Made by a program: the position numbers and the translations under genes. The notes below the pieces were generated by a model, which saw only the letters and a list, made by a program, of their open reading frames with translations, did not search any database and was not told the origin of the DNA. A stretch of DNA of 64,000 bases. It comes from CAVPNY01 sp963706905. GTDB lineage: Bacteria > Chloroflexota > Anaerolineae > Anaerolineales > UBA4823. Of the stretch, positions 1-9,601 are shown in pieces. Where the stretch lies: positions 310,001-374,000 of the forward strand of contig CAVPNY010000012.1 of assembly GCA_963706905.1 (NCBI GenBank), written 5' to 3'. Numbering within the stretch: position 1 is the stretch's first letter; every line of letters starts with the position of its first letter.

Positions 1-681
1 AGCTCTGCCTGTCTCTCGGGGGTGATCGTCAAACCAGTTGGGTTATCCGGGCAGGTAATCACCAACCCCGCAATTTTTCGCCCAGATTGACCGGCAAAAT
101 CAACACAAGCGCGAATGCTCTCAGGTGTGTATGCCCATCCTTCAGCCGGATTCCCTGAGGCCCAAAGAACATTCGCTCCAACTCCATAGGGTCCCCAATT
201 ATAGGAAATCCAGGGTACCCGGGAGACGATCAAGGCATCCCCCTGGCGGCCATACCCCAAAGCAAGCATAGCCTGATAAGCTTTCACCAGTGCATCCCGC
301 CCTCCGATTGTACCAATCACATTGGCTGGGCCAATTCCAAGATCTGGTTCGAGTTTCCAATAAGAACTCGATGACAGACCTTCTGTATTCATCGGTCCCA
401 TAGGGCATATCATAGGCCGTGCCATGCTCCAACTGGAGTTTCGCAGCTTTTTCCAGGATCTCAAGCGGTGTGCCTGGCAAGCTGGCGCCACCATCACCTT
501 GAGAAGCATCGAATGTCTCACCAGTCGGATTGTGCTGGTTATATACCTTCAGAGATTTATTAATCAAAAACATCCGTGAAGGAGGAATTGGAGCTAACTC
601 CTTCAAATGACCGCTAACCGGAACCAGGTTAATATCAGGAACTGCATAAGTCGGCTCGTGGGAAGGGGTTTGTTGGGACAT
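1..681 (-). CDS. PLP-dependent class I/II aminotransferase, partial and frameshifted
   Basis: Fold-type I aminotransferase, cut by the left edge of the window. The N-terminal 100 or so residues read from the ATG at 681. Near 350-370 the frame breaks, and the remaining homologous sequence continues in another frame to base 1, including the cofactor/substrate-site motif CPDNPTG near the left edge. The indel is probably a sequencing error, since both halves look well conserved. An SD-like AAGGAGAT lies just upstream of the start. The gene sits behind an Asn-rich leader peptide and an intrinsic terminator (715-744), so transcription attenuation by Asn or tRNA-Asn supply is plausible; an aspartate/asparagine-linked substrate is inferred only from that leader. 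Exact substrate unknown. Confidence 0.75.
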
Positions 682-714
682 CTCAATCTCCTTTGAATTT
701 GATAGTTGCCTTAT

Positions 715-744
715 AAAAAAACGCCCCGGTTTCGTCGGGGCGTT
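715..744 (-). terminator. Attenuator-type intrinsic terminator
   Basis: On the minus strand a 9-bp stem (AACGCCCCG with CGGGGCGTT) is followed by a run of seven T. It lies between the Asn-rich leader peptide and the aminotransferase start at 681, where a leader-peptide attenuator would be. Confidence 0.8.
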
Positions 745-792
745 GGTGGTCTGTGGATAATTCTGCCTAACAGGTTTAGCGGATTGCGACCG

Positions 793-861
793 CTAACCCA
801 CGCTCCGATGCGGGGTTTTCACATGGTTATTCGAATTATTCGAATCGTTCTTCAGGTTCAT
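793..861 (-). CDS. Asn-rich leader peptide (22 aa)
   Basis: A short minus-strand ORF starts with ATG at 861 and stops with TAG at 793-795. Six of its first twelve codons are Asn. The stop codon lies inside one arm of a stem formed by 790-798 and 773-782 (GGTTAGCGG with CCGCTAAACC), and the terminator 715-744 follows, so the order leader, pause/antiterminator stem, terminator, gene is that of classical amino-acid attenuators. It has no Shine-Dalgarno sequence; the promoter just upstream predicts transcription starting only 3-5 nt before the ATG, so it may be leaderless. Not a known family; the call rests on codon content and position. Confidence 0.6.
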   Translation of the reverse strand: MNLKNDSNNSNNHVKTPHRSVG

Positions 862-871
862 AATGGCAGGA

Positions 872-900
872 ACTATATCACTTTGGGATATTGAAGTCAA
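872..900 (-). promoter_or_regulatory. Sigma70-type promoter of the Asn leader/aminotransferase
   Basis: Minus strand: -35 TTGACT (900-895), 17-nt spacer, -10 TATAGT (877-872). The predicted start is near 864-866, almost at the leader ATG (861). Confidence 0.75.
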
Positions 901-918
901 GGAGAGATTTCGACTAGA

Positions 919-1899
919 TCAATAATGCCGCTGGATAACATAGTTGGCTAAATCTTCCAGAGCCTGATGCTCGACATTTTGAGGTAAATCCTCTAATGCA
1001 TCCAAAGCCCTGGCAATATGCTGACCAGCTTCTTTGATTGATTTCTCGATTGCACCGCTGCTGCGGATATCGTGGGTTAATCTGGTCAAGCGCGTTTCAT
1101 CGTAGAGGACGCCGTTCAAGGCTAAACTCAAATCCGGATCATCTGGCTCCGACTCAAGATAATAGATTGTTGGTAGGGTAATCAAACCCTGGCGTAAATC
1201 ACTGGCTACCGGCTTGCCGATTTTTTCCTGCTCGCCAGAGAAATCGAGCACATCATCAACAATTTGAAATGCCATACCAATCCCGTAGCCAAAACTTCGC
1301 ACCGGCTCGAGGGCATCTTCGCACATTGGACTTAGCAATGCCGAGGCTGTTGTCGCCAATTCGAACATCGAGGCAGTCTTGGCGTAGATGCGCTTGTAAT
1401 AGTCTTCACGGATCGAACCGGTATCTCGTCTGAAGAGCTGAGAAATTTCACCGCTGACAATTGTGGAGAGGGTTCGAGAAAATACTTGCATCACTTCTAC
1501 TGATCCGGTGGCTGATGCCATCTCCGCGGCGCGAGCAAAGATATAATCCCCTGTCAAAACCGTGGCTGCCGGAGACCATTGAGAATTAAGGGTTGGGATG
1601 CCTCTCCGCAGTAGGGACCCGTCAATCAAATCATCATGCACGAGGGTCGCGGTGTGCAGAAGCTCGATGGCTGCCGCAAGAGTGATCAATCGTTCTTCAT
1701 CGGCACCCAACATTCGACCTGTCAATAAGGCGACAGCCGGGCGGATTCGTTTTCCGCCGGAAGATAACAGGTGATCCAAGGCTGCTTTCAGATCAGGATT
1801 GTATCCGTTTGCGGCAGATCGCATCTTCACTTCAACGGAGTGGATGCTTTCTTGAACAGGATTAAAGAAGGCAACAGTTGTCAATTGAATATTCACCAA
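919..1899 (-). CDS. ispB: Polyprenyl diphosphate synthase (IspB-like)
   Basis: All-trans polyprenyl diphosphate synthase, which extends allylic diphosphates with isopentenyl diphosphate to make the side chain of respiratory quinones. The 326-residue length is typical. The first Asp-rich motif DDLID lies in LVHDDLIDGS and the second, DDVLD, in QIVDDVLDF; the GGKRIRP segment that binds IPP is also present. The start overlaps the 3' end of tatD by 7 nt, so the two are probably translated from one message, together with the phosphohexomutase further upstream. The chain length of the product cannot be read from the sequence with confidence. Confidence 0.93.
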   Translation of the reverse strand: MVNIQLTTVAFFNPVQESIHSVEVKMRSAANGYNPDLKAALDHLLSSGGKRIRPAVALLTGRMLGADEERLITLAAAIELLHTATLVHDDLIDGSLLRRGIPTLNSQWSPAATVLTGDYIFARAAEMASATGSVEVMQVFSRTLSTIVSGEISQLFRRDTGSIREDYYKRIYAKTASMFELATTASALLSPMCEDALEPVRSFGYGIGMAFQIVDDVLDFSGEQEKIGKPVASDLRQGLITLPTIYYLESEPDDPDLSLALNGVLYDETRLTRLTHDIRSSGAIEKSIKEAGQHIARALDALEDLPQNVEHQALEDLANYVIQRHY

Positions 1900-2684
1900 T
1901 CGAATAAACGATTCGCATTGGCACTGGTTGCCATTGCGATCGTTTGATAATCCACGCTTTGAAGTTCACCAATTTTCTCAGCCACAAGGCGTACATAAGC
2001 GGGTTCATTCCGTTTACCCCGATGTGGATGTGGCGGGAGAAAAGGGGCATCGGTTTCAATCAATATACAATCAAGCGGTATTTTACTGGCTATCTCCTGA
2101 AGATCAGGTGCGTTCCGATATGTTATTGGACCGGTGAAACCAATAAAAAAACCGAGATTAATGGCTTGCAACGCAGTTGGAAGCTGATCCGAAAACGAGT
2201 GCAACACCCCGGGTCGATCCTTCAGGGGCGAGTTGTCAGCTACCAGAGCAGCATGCCATGCTGTCAGCAATTCTAGCACATCCTCAGTAGCCTGACGGTT
2301 GTGGATTATCACCGGTAAGCTCAATTCGGCAGCCAGCTCAAGCTGGTCTTTCAACACGCGCCTCTGAAGATCGTGAGGCGAATAATCACGATAATAATCT
2401 AACCCGATTTCACCAATCGCTACGACCTTTGGATGGCGAGCCGCTTCTTGCAGCCTGTGGATTGTGTCCGAATCCCAACTCAGAGCCTCATTCGGGTGGA
2501 CCCCAACCGCTACAAAAACCTCATCAAAGGATTCGGCCATCCCTAAGATCTCGAAGCCAGATGCAAGATGGATTGCTGGATTCAGGATGCGCTCTACCCC
2601 ATTTTGGCGCGCACGATCAACCACCGACTGTCGATCATCTGCAAAACTATTAAAGTCCAGGTGACAATGTGAGTCTACCAGCAC
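1893..2684 (-). CDS. tatD: TatD family metal-dependent hydrolase
   Basis: TIM-barrel metal hydrolase of the TatD DNase family, 263 residues, the normal length. The N-terminal HxH metal site is seen as DSHCHLDF (His6, His8). A metal-ligand Glu is in AIGEIGLDYY, a His in VIIHNRQA, and the C-terminal Asp in LIETDAPFL. Members have 3'-5' DNase or D-aminoacyl-tRNA-related activities. It lies directly after the phosphohexomutase stop (2685) and overlaps the start of ispB, consistent with a three-gene minus-strand operon. Confidence 0.93.
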   Translation of the reverse strand: MLVDSHCHLDFNSFADDRQSVVDRARQNGVERILNPAIHLASGFEILGMAESFDEVFVAVGVHPNEALSWDSDTIHRLQEAARHPKVVAIGEIGLDYYRDYSPHDLQRRVLKDQLELAAELSLPVIIHNRQATEDVLELLTAWHAALVADNSPLKDRPGVLHSFSDQLPTALQAINLGFFIGFTGPITYRNAPDLQEIASKIPLDCILIETDAPFLPPHPHRGKRNEPAYVRLVAEKIGELQSVDYQTIAMATSANANRLFDW

Positions 2685-4106
2685 CTAACGTATACCCGCT
2701 ACGCGTAATCCATCCTCCAGGATAGCCGGAACGCGTTCTTTTGATATCGTCTCGGTATAGACCCGAATGATTGGCTCGGTGCCAGAAAACCGGATCAGCA
2801 ACCAACCATTCTCTCCCATCTCAAATTTATATCCGTCCAGGGTATTTAACCCGGTTACTTCATAACCGCCGATTGTCGCAGGATTGGCAGACAAGATCAT
2901 TTTCTGTCGCGCTGATGGATCTCCGGAAAAACCTGTATCGATACGACCGTAATAATGAGGCCCAACCTTTTGAAATAAGAGCTCAATCAGTTCCGATGGT
3001 TTCTTCTTAAGCTTGACCATCATATCGAGAATATATAATCCAGCCAGAATTCCATCTCTCTCCGGAACGTGGCCTTGAAAGGCATACCCACCGGACTCCT
3101 CGCCACCAATCATGCCTTTGTAATGGAGCATGGCGGGAGCGACATATTTGAAGCCGACCCCAGTCTCGATGACCGGAACGTCGTAAAGTTTTCCTAATTT
3201 ATTGAGCATGCTGGTCGTGGACAGGGTTTTAATGATCGGGCCGCGCTGACCGCGCACCTCGAGCAGATAATACGCCAGCAAAGCGTAAACGCGCAATTGG
3301 TCAATAAATTCTCCGTTTTCATCCCCAACCCCAACCCGATCAGCATCTCCATCTGTAATGATTAATACATCAGCATTGCGGGCTACTGTCTCGTGTAATC
3401 CAACGTCCACATTGGGCGGGATTGGCTCGGGTCGGGTCATCTCTGGATACATTGGATTGCGCGTATTGTGAATTTCCTCCACACGGGTCGCCCCACCGTC
3501 TAACAGCCTGGGGAACCAGCCTGCACCGTTGCCCCACATTGGATCTACGAGCACCGAAAAACCGGCATCCTTGATCGGCCGGAGGTCAATCAGCCTGTGA
3601 ATTTGTTCAATATATGCTGGAGAAGCATCGAAGAACTCGATCGAACCATCGTCCAAACCTTGTTTTAACGGAATCCGCTTGACGTCATCTTCTGAATCTG
3701 GGATTTGGCTTTCAATATCAATCAATCCATCGGGGTCGATGGCACCCCCATGCTGGTCACGGACCTTAAAACCATTATCCGTCGGAGGATTATGAGAAGC
3801 TGTGATATTGATCGCTCCAACCGATTGTCTGGCAACAACAGAGTAGGAGATCACGGGAGTTGGAGTCGGACCGTCTGTCAGGTACACCCGCATCCCATTG
3901 GCAGCCAGGACTTCAGCGCAAGCTGATGCAAAATTCTCCGAATGGAAGCGTTTATCGTAACCAACTACGACGCTTTCGCCCTGAAAACCCCGATCCAATA
4001 AGTAAGTAGCAAAACCCTGGGCGCACCTGCGAACATTGCCGAAGGTATAATCCTCGGCAATACGTCCGCGCCAGCCATCTGTGCCGAAGCGGATTTTCAC
4101 CGACAT
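2685..4106 (-). CDS. Phosphoglucomutase/phosphomannomutase
   Basis: Alpha-D-phosphohexomutase that interconverts hexose 1- and 6-phosphates. All four signature loops are present in order: catalytic phosphoserine in TASHNPPTDNG, metal loop DGDADRVG, sugar-specificity loop GGEESGGYAF, and phosphate-binding loop RFSGTEP near the C-terminus. I place the start at 4106 (MSVKIRFGTDGW), because GGAGG lies 6 nt upstream and family members begin about here; a longer frame from 4136 adds ten non-conserved residues. Whether glucose, mannose or glucosamine phosphate is preferred cannot be told from the sequence. Confidence 0.92.
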   Translation of the reverse strand: MSVKIRFGTDGWRGRIAEDYTFGNVRRCAQGFATYLLDRGFQGESVVVGYDKRFHSENFASACAEVLAANGMRVYLTDGPTPTPVISYSVVARQSVGAINITASHNPPTDNGFKVRDQHGGAIDPDGLIDIESQIPDSEDDVKRIPLKQGLDDGSIEFFDASPAYIEQIHRLIDLRPIKDAGFSVLVDPMWGNGAGWFPRLLDGGATRVEEIHNTRNPMYPEMTRPEPIPPNVDVGLHETVARNADVLIITDGDADRVGVGDENGEFIDQLRVYALLAYYLLEVRGQRGPIIKTLSTTSMLNKLGKLYDVPVIETGVGFKYVAPAMLHYKGMIGGEESGGYAFQGHVPERDGILAGLYILDMMVKLKKKPSELIELLFQKVGPHYYGRIDTGFSGDPSARQKMILSANPATIGGYEVTGLNTLDGYKFEMGENGWLLIRFSGTEPIIRVYTETISKERVPAILEDGLRVAGIR

Positions 4107-4175
4107 AAGGCCTCCAGAAAGTGAGAATAAGAACAAGCCTATTATATCAAGGGAATTTGGTCTGAATGGAGGAAA

Positions 4176-4202
4176 TTGGCTGTAATCCTGGCATGCTATA
4201 AT
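4176..4202 (+). promoter_or_regulatory. Possible promoter of iscS-mnmA
   Basis: TTGGCT (4176-4181) and TATAAT (4197-4202) are separated by only 15 nt, shorter than ideal. The perfect -10 box about 30 nt before the chosen iscS start supports a start at 4236 rather than 4176. Confidence 0.4.
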
Positions 4203-4235
4203 CGGAACAGCCTGAATGAATTGCTGGTGATGCGA

Positions 4236-5409
4236 ATGAATAACCCAAAAGTATATCTCGATTATGCAGCCACAACTCCGGTTGACTCCCGGGTTTTAAA
4301 TGCTATGCTTCCCTATTTTAAGGATGACTTTGGAAATCCTTCCTCCGTGCATACATTTGGCCAACGCGCAGAGGCAGCTCTCGAGACCTCACGGGAGAGC
4401 GTCGCACAGGTTCTGAACTGCCGTCCGGATGAAATCATCTTTACCTCCTGTGGTTCTGAGAGCGATAATCTGGCTGTGCGGGGCGCTGCAATGGAAACCC
4501 GCCGGAAGCGCCAGGCGAACCACATCTTGATCAGCCCGGTCGAGCATCACGCGGTTTCCCGTACTGCCCAACAATTAGCTGTGCTTCAGGATTTTGAGGT
4601 GGAGTTCTTACCCGTCGATTCGTTCGGGATGGTCTACCCTGAAAGTGTCGCCGAACAAATCCGGCCAGATACAGCACTGGTTTCGGTCATGTATGCAAAC
4701 AATGAAATTGGTACGATCAACCCAATCGCTGATATCGGCGAAGTCTGTCATTCTGCTGGCATCCCCTTTCACACCGATGCAGTCCAGGCAGCCGCGTACC
4801 TGCCCATTAATGTCAACTCACTGAACGTTGATCTGTTATCCATCGGGGCACATAAATTTTATGGTCCCAAAGGGGTAGGTGCGTTATACGTCCGTAAGGG
4901 TGTTCCCATCCTACCAGTTCAGACTGGAGGAAGCCAGGAATTTGGTCTGCGCGCAGGCACACATAACATTCCATATATTGTGGGATTGGCAAAAGCTCTC
5001 AACCTGAGCCCAAGAGGAACGCGATCAGCGGATTGACTTGATCATGCCTTTACGCGATCGTTTGATTGGTCAAATCCTGGAAGAAATACCGGGCTCTCAG
5101 TTAAGCGGACATCCAACCCTGCGACTACCCAACCATGCCAGTTTTGTATTTCATGGCGCGGATGGGAATTTACTGCTCACCTATTTAGATATCGCAGGTT
5201 TTGCGTGTTCATCTGGCTCAGCATGCAAAACTGGCAACCCAGAACCTTCAGATGTTCTCCTGGCGCTTGGATTGCCTCCGGAATGGGCCTTGGGCTCTCT
5301 GCGGGTAACTTTAGGACATGCAACTTCACCTCGGGATATTGACGCCTTCCTGGAAGTGTTACCATCACTTGTTGAACGCGCCAGACAGAATTCTTATTCT
5401 TCGAGCTAA
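4236..5409 (+). CDS. iscS: Cysteine desulfurase (IscS/NifS), one frameshift
   Basis: PLP enzyme that moves sulfur from cysteine to acceptor proteins for Fe-S clusters and thiolated tRNA. Seen are the N-terminal YLDYAATTPV, the cofactor-lysine region SIGAHKFYGPKG, GLRAGTHN, and the mobile-loop catalytic Cys in CSSGSACKTG. The frame breaks near 5010 at a CCC run: upstream residues end in a spurious stop at 5036, while the next frame reads QEERDQRIDLIMPLRDRL, which joins perfectly. One missing base explains it, so I treat it as one gene of about 390 residues. It is followed at once by mnmA, its sulfur acceptor pathway. Confidence 0.9.
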
Positions 5410-5422
5410 TCCTGGAGAGAGA

Positions 5423-6502
5423 ATTATTAACCAGAAACGTGTTGTTATCGCGATGAGCGGCGGGGTGGACAGCTCGGTGGCGGCGGCCTTGTTAGTCGAA
5501 CAAGGCTACGAAGTCATTGGGATAATGCTACGATTATGGAGCGAGCCAGGGCAAGATTCTAACAACCGCTGCTGCACTCCGGACGCCATGGCACTAGCAA
5601 AGCGCGTAGCTGCACATTTGGGCATTCCATTTTATGCAATCGATGCCCGGCAGCCATTTCACCAGACTGTGGTACGGTACTTCGAGGACGGCTATGCGCA
5701 GGGAGAGACCCCAAATCCGTGCCTGAAATGTAATCGATATATTCGATGGGGCTTACTTTTCGACCACGCGCTAGCCTTAGGGGCGAGCTATATGGCAACA
5801 GGTCATTATGCTCGCTTGCGCGAAGAATCAAGCAGGAAGAATCGATCTGTTACGCGCAGTGGACACTGCTAAGGATCAATCCTATATTCTCCACGTCCTC
5901 AGTCAATCTCAACTCTGCCAGACAATCTTCCCAATTGGCCAATTCCAGAAAACCGAAATCCGCCAGCTCGCAAGAAAGTTCGACCTGCCAGTTGCTGAGA
6001 GGGCGGACAGTCAGGATTTATGTTTCCTGGGGGATGGCGATTATAGACAATATCTTCTGCGAAACATGCCGACGATCCAAAATCCTGGTCCGATCCTTAA
6101 TCGTGATGGCGAAATCCTGGGAGAGCATCAAGGTCTGGCGTTTTATACTATCGGTCAACGCAAAGGCCTGGGCGTCTATTTCGAAGTCACCTCGCTATGT
6201 ATTAGAAAAGGACGTGCAACGGAATGCCCTGATTATCGGTGAAGTCGAAGAATTGGTTAAATCGTGATCTCATAGCCAAAGAAGTGAACTGGATCTCAGG
6301 CTCTCAGCCTGAGCATCCCATTCGTGCTCAGGTGAAAATCCGCTATAAAGCCAAGGATGCCTGGGCAACGATCTCTCCGCTTGCCGATCATCAGGTGCAC
6401 GTACAATTCGATGAACCGTTGAGAGATATCACCCCTGGGCAAGCTGCCGTTTTTTATGATGATGTAGTTTGTCTCGGTGGTGGGATCATCCAAGCAGGAT
6501 AA
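5423..6502 (+). CDS. mnmA: tRNA 2-thiouridylase MnmA, multiple frameshifts
   Basis: Thiolates U34 of Lys/Glu/Gln tRNAs with sulfur from IscS. The PP-loop MSGGVDSS, the catalytic Cys in NPCLKCNR and the second Cys in SQDLCFLGDGDY are all present, as are the C-terminal beta-barrel segments. They fall in different frames, with breaks near 5830, 6185 and 6260. Three shifts in 1.1 kb of an otherwise conserved essential-type gene point to sequence error. The N-terminus is unclear: an SD (GGAGAGAG, about 5413) precedes ATT codons at 5423/5426, while the first in-frame ATG is at 5453, inside the PP-loop motif. Confidence 0.88.
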
Positions 6503-6526
6503 ACTTATGAGTAAAGGAAGGTAAGC

Positions 6527-7206
6527 ATGTGTGGACGATTTACACTAACGGTTGATCCGGGACAACTTCAGGAGAGGTTCCCTTGGGCAGCCATACCGGA
6601 TGAGTTCTCCCGCGCTACAATATTGCACCGACGCAGCCCGTGGCGGTTATCCCCAATGACGGGCAAAACCGGATGGACTTTTTCGTTTGGGGTCTGATCC
6701 CTTCCTGGGCAAAAGATCAGGATATCGGTAATCGACTGATCAACGCCAGGGCAGAAACATTGGCTGAAAAACCCGCGTTTCGATCTGCTTTCAAGCGGCG
6801 ACGCTGCCTGATTCTGGCTGACGGATTCTATGAATGGCAGCCTGAAGCGGGAAAAAAATCAAAAATCCCGATGTATATTCAACTCATATCAAAACAACCG
6901 TTTGCATTTGCAGGCCTGTGGGAAATCTGGAATCCTAGCGATGGCTCCGAGATCCGCTCCTGCACGATCATCACAACCCAACCAAACCGGATGATGGCGG
7001 AAATCCATAATCGGATGCCGGTAATTCTAGCTCCAAAGGATTATCAGCAATGGCTTGCCCCTGAGGAGAAAGAAGCCGGATCTTTAGCGCATCTGCTCAT
7101 GCCCTACCCTGCCGATGAAATGAAGGCGTATCCAGTCTCTCGACTGGTAAACAGCCCGAGCAACGATCAACCAGACTGCATCCTTCCAGTTTCACCCAAT
7201 TCGTAG
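6527..7206 (+). CDS. HMCES/YedK family abasic-site protein, one frameshift
   Basis: SOS response-associated peptidase (SRAP) family protein that crosslinks to abasic sites in single-stranded DNA through Cys2. The frame from 6527 reads MCGRF, giving the catalytic Cys2, then breaks near 6612 at a CC/CCC stretch: inserting one base restores the family motif PRYNIAPTQP, which then joins VAVIPNDGQ. Other conserved parts are WGLIPSWA, NARAETLAEKPAF, RRCLILADGFYEW and HNRMPVIL. Total about 226 residues. It lies between mnmA and a YihY membrane protein with no obvious functional link. Confidence 0.87.
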
Positions 7207-7232
7207 TTGGCCTGGTCAGTGAGGTACCGCCA

Positions 7233-8186
7233 ATGCTGCGTGCATTAGAAAGCCTCAAAAAATCGATCAATAAGAATACCCACCATTTTCTTACCTATCT
7301 CGAAAATGTGTACCAGTCACTCAACCAGTGGACGCATGGTGGAATGGATGTTATTAAATCTGGGTATCGACACTTCCTAAAAGTACATGGACAGGAAGGA
7401 GCTGCCACAATCTCCTTCTATACAATATTCGCGCTCCCGCCCTTGCTCATCGTCGTCGTCTCGATTGGGAGTTTCTTTCTCGAAGTCCAGGAAATCCAGT
7501 TTATCATCGTTAACTTCATCGAAGAAAACCTCCCGATCCCACCCGAAACTGTCGTGGTTTTTATTGATCATCTACTTACCCAACGCACCACCCTTGGTAT
7601 CATCGGCTTAATCGGTTTGTTATGGTCTGGATCGGGGGTATTGACAGCATTGACCATCAACATCGACCGAGCCTTCCCAGACACCAGACGCCGGAATGTT
7701 GTGCAAAGTCGCTTAATTGCCTTCTTGATGATCGGCGTCCTAGGACTATTGTTGATTCTCTCCTCCCTTATGACGACGATTATCCATCTGATATACGAGA
7801 TTGACCTATCATTTATTAATATTAATCCCTCGCTGAGGATTTTCCCAGGATTGGTCGCCTTTTTCTTCCGTTTCCTGCTTTTTTTTGGCCTCTATTACTG
7901 GATCCCCCGAACAAAAGTCAGGCGACGGGCTGCATTTTGGGGCGCATTGATCGCAACAGTAGCGGTAGAAATTACCTTCAGGGTATTCACCCTGGTTTTT
8001 CAAACAGGATTAGATTATTACAATTTTCTTTACGGCTCGCTGGGGACACTGGTTGCATTAATGTCTTGGATTTACTTAAATTCGCAAGTCATTATCATTT
8101 GTGCCCACCTCACAGCGGCTTTTAACAGTTATATCAAGTCAAGAATGGCTAATTCACTGACGAATGGATCAGCGAAGCAACTTTAA
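7233..8186 (+). CDS. YihY/virulence factor BrkB family membrane protein
   Basis: Integral membrane protein of the UPF0761 (YihY/BrkB, formerly called ribonuclease BN) family, 317 residues. It shows about six hydrophobic segments and the family pattern GAATISFYTIFALPPLL near residue 50, with a later YYWIPRTKVRRRAAFWGA segment. The biochemical role of the family is unsettled. The next gene starts 13 nt after its stop. Confidence 0.85.
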   Translation: MLRALESLKKSINKNTHHFLTYLENVYQSLNQWTHGGMDVIKSGYRHFLKVHGQEGAATISFYTIFALPPLLIVVVSIGSFFLEVQEIQFIIVNFIEENLPIPPETVVVFIDHLLTQRTTLGIIGLIGLLWSGSGVLTALTINIDRAFPDTRRRNVVQSRLIAFLMIGVLGLLLILSSLMTTIIHLIYEIDLSFININPSLRIFPGLVAFFFRFLLFFGLYYWIPRTKVRRRAAFWGALIATVAVEITFRVFTLVFQTGLDYYNFLYGSLGTLVALMSWIYLNSQVIIICAHLTAAFNSYIKSRMANSLTNGSAKQL

Positions 8187-8198
8187 AGCGGGTCTGAT

Positions 8199-9574
8199 GT
8201 GATAGACACCACCGATTTTCTCACCTCAAGTTTACGGCACATTGCCAGGGGTGAGTGTGTCTGTCGCATCCTTGCATCTGCGATTCACGCCGTGGAACCA
8301 AAACAAGCTGTCTACCGGCACCTATTTCGTTCGGGAAACCAATTATTGATATCAGGTAGATCCTATAACCTAGATGATTACGAGCAGATCATCATCGTCG
8401 GGGCTGGTAAAGCCGGCAGCCCGATGGTCGAAGCGATTGAAGAGATCGTCCCAGATCGCCAACTTGATGGGCTAGTTATCACCAAGGAAGGATACATATC
8501 AGAATCTTCTTCACTGACACATCGGAGAATTCAACTGGTTGAAGCCGGGCATCCTATCCCAGACAGTCGTAGCATCGCCGCTACCAAGCAGATTATCAAT
8601 CTGCTTGAGCGGACAAACCAGGAGACTCTAGTCATCTGCCTGTTATCTGGAGGTGGATCGGCATTGATGGTCTCTCCTGTAGAAGGAGTATCACTATTTG
8701 ATTTACAGACACTCACAACCGAACTTCTTCGCTGCGGGGCATCCATTAATGAGATGAACACTTTGCGTAAGCATCTTGATCAAATCAAAGGTGGTAATCT
8801 TGCCCGCCTGGCAGCCCCCGCACACGTTATTTCATTAATACTGTCTGATGTTGTTGCAGACCCACTGGATGTAATCGCGTCTGGACCTACTGTCCCAGAC
8901 ACGACCACATTTGATGATGCAAAGCAAATTCTTGAAAAGTATCAAATCACTGAAAAAATACCGCGTTCAATCTATGAGCATATCTCACACGGTGTGGACG
9001 GATTCAAATCAGAAAATCCGAAACCGACGGATCCAATTTTTCAGAATGTCAATAATGTGATTATAGGCAGCAACCAATTGGCTGCTCAGGCGGCCTTAGA
9101 TAGAGCTAAGGTAGAAGGGTTGAATACGATCTTTTAACCTCCTATCTCCAGGGAGAAGCCTGCCAGGCCGGCAGGTTCGTAGCTGCACTAGCACGCCAGA
9201 TCGCCAAAGATGGAAATCCGATCCCCCGACCGGCGTGCATCATTCTGGGTGGTGAGACCACTGTCACTTTAGCCGGCAATGGAAAAGGTGGTCGTAATCA
9301 GGAGCTAGCTCTAGCAGCCGTGAGTGATATAGCTGGTCTGCCGGATATCGTTCTGGTCTCCTTGGCAACCGATGGGGGGGACGGCCCGACAGATGCTGCA
9401 GGCGCTGTCGTGACCGGCGAAACCTTGACGCGCGCCCAAAAGGCAGGTCTGTCAGCCCATGCATCCCTGGCTCACAATGACGCATATCATTTCTTTCAGA
9501 CCCTCGACGATTTGCTACTAATAGGACCCACCAATACCAATGTGAATGATTTGGTTTTTCTTTTTGCTTTTTAA
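8199..9574 (+). CDS. Glycerate 2-kinase (GckA/MOFRL type), one frameshift
   Basis: Type-2 glycerate kinase that phosphorylates D-glycerate to 2-phosphoglycerate. The N-terminal domain shows VGAGKAG and CLLSGGGSALM, and the C-terminal MOFRL domain shows ILGGETTV, GRNQELAL and LATDGGDGPTDAAGA. The frame breaks near 9130 next to a TTTT run: the first frame stops at 9137, and the next continues with LLTSYLQGEA without loss of homology. The start is GTG at 8199. The next gene encodes a glycerate/hydroxypyruvate dehydrogenase, so the pair forms a glyoxylate/hydroxypyruvate to glycolysis route. Confidence 0.88.
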
Positions 9575-9601
9575 ACAATCCTGATCTTACCTTCGAAAAT
9601 C

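Noticed and set aside
706..894. Plus-strand ORF of 62 codons
   Set aside because: It is antisense to the Asn leader, terminator and promoter, which explain the region better.
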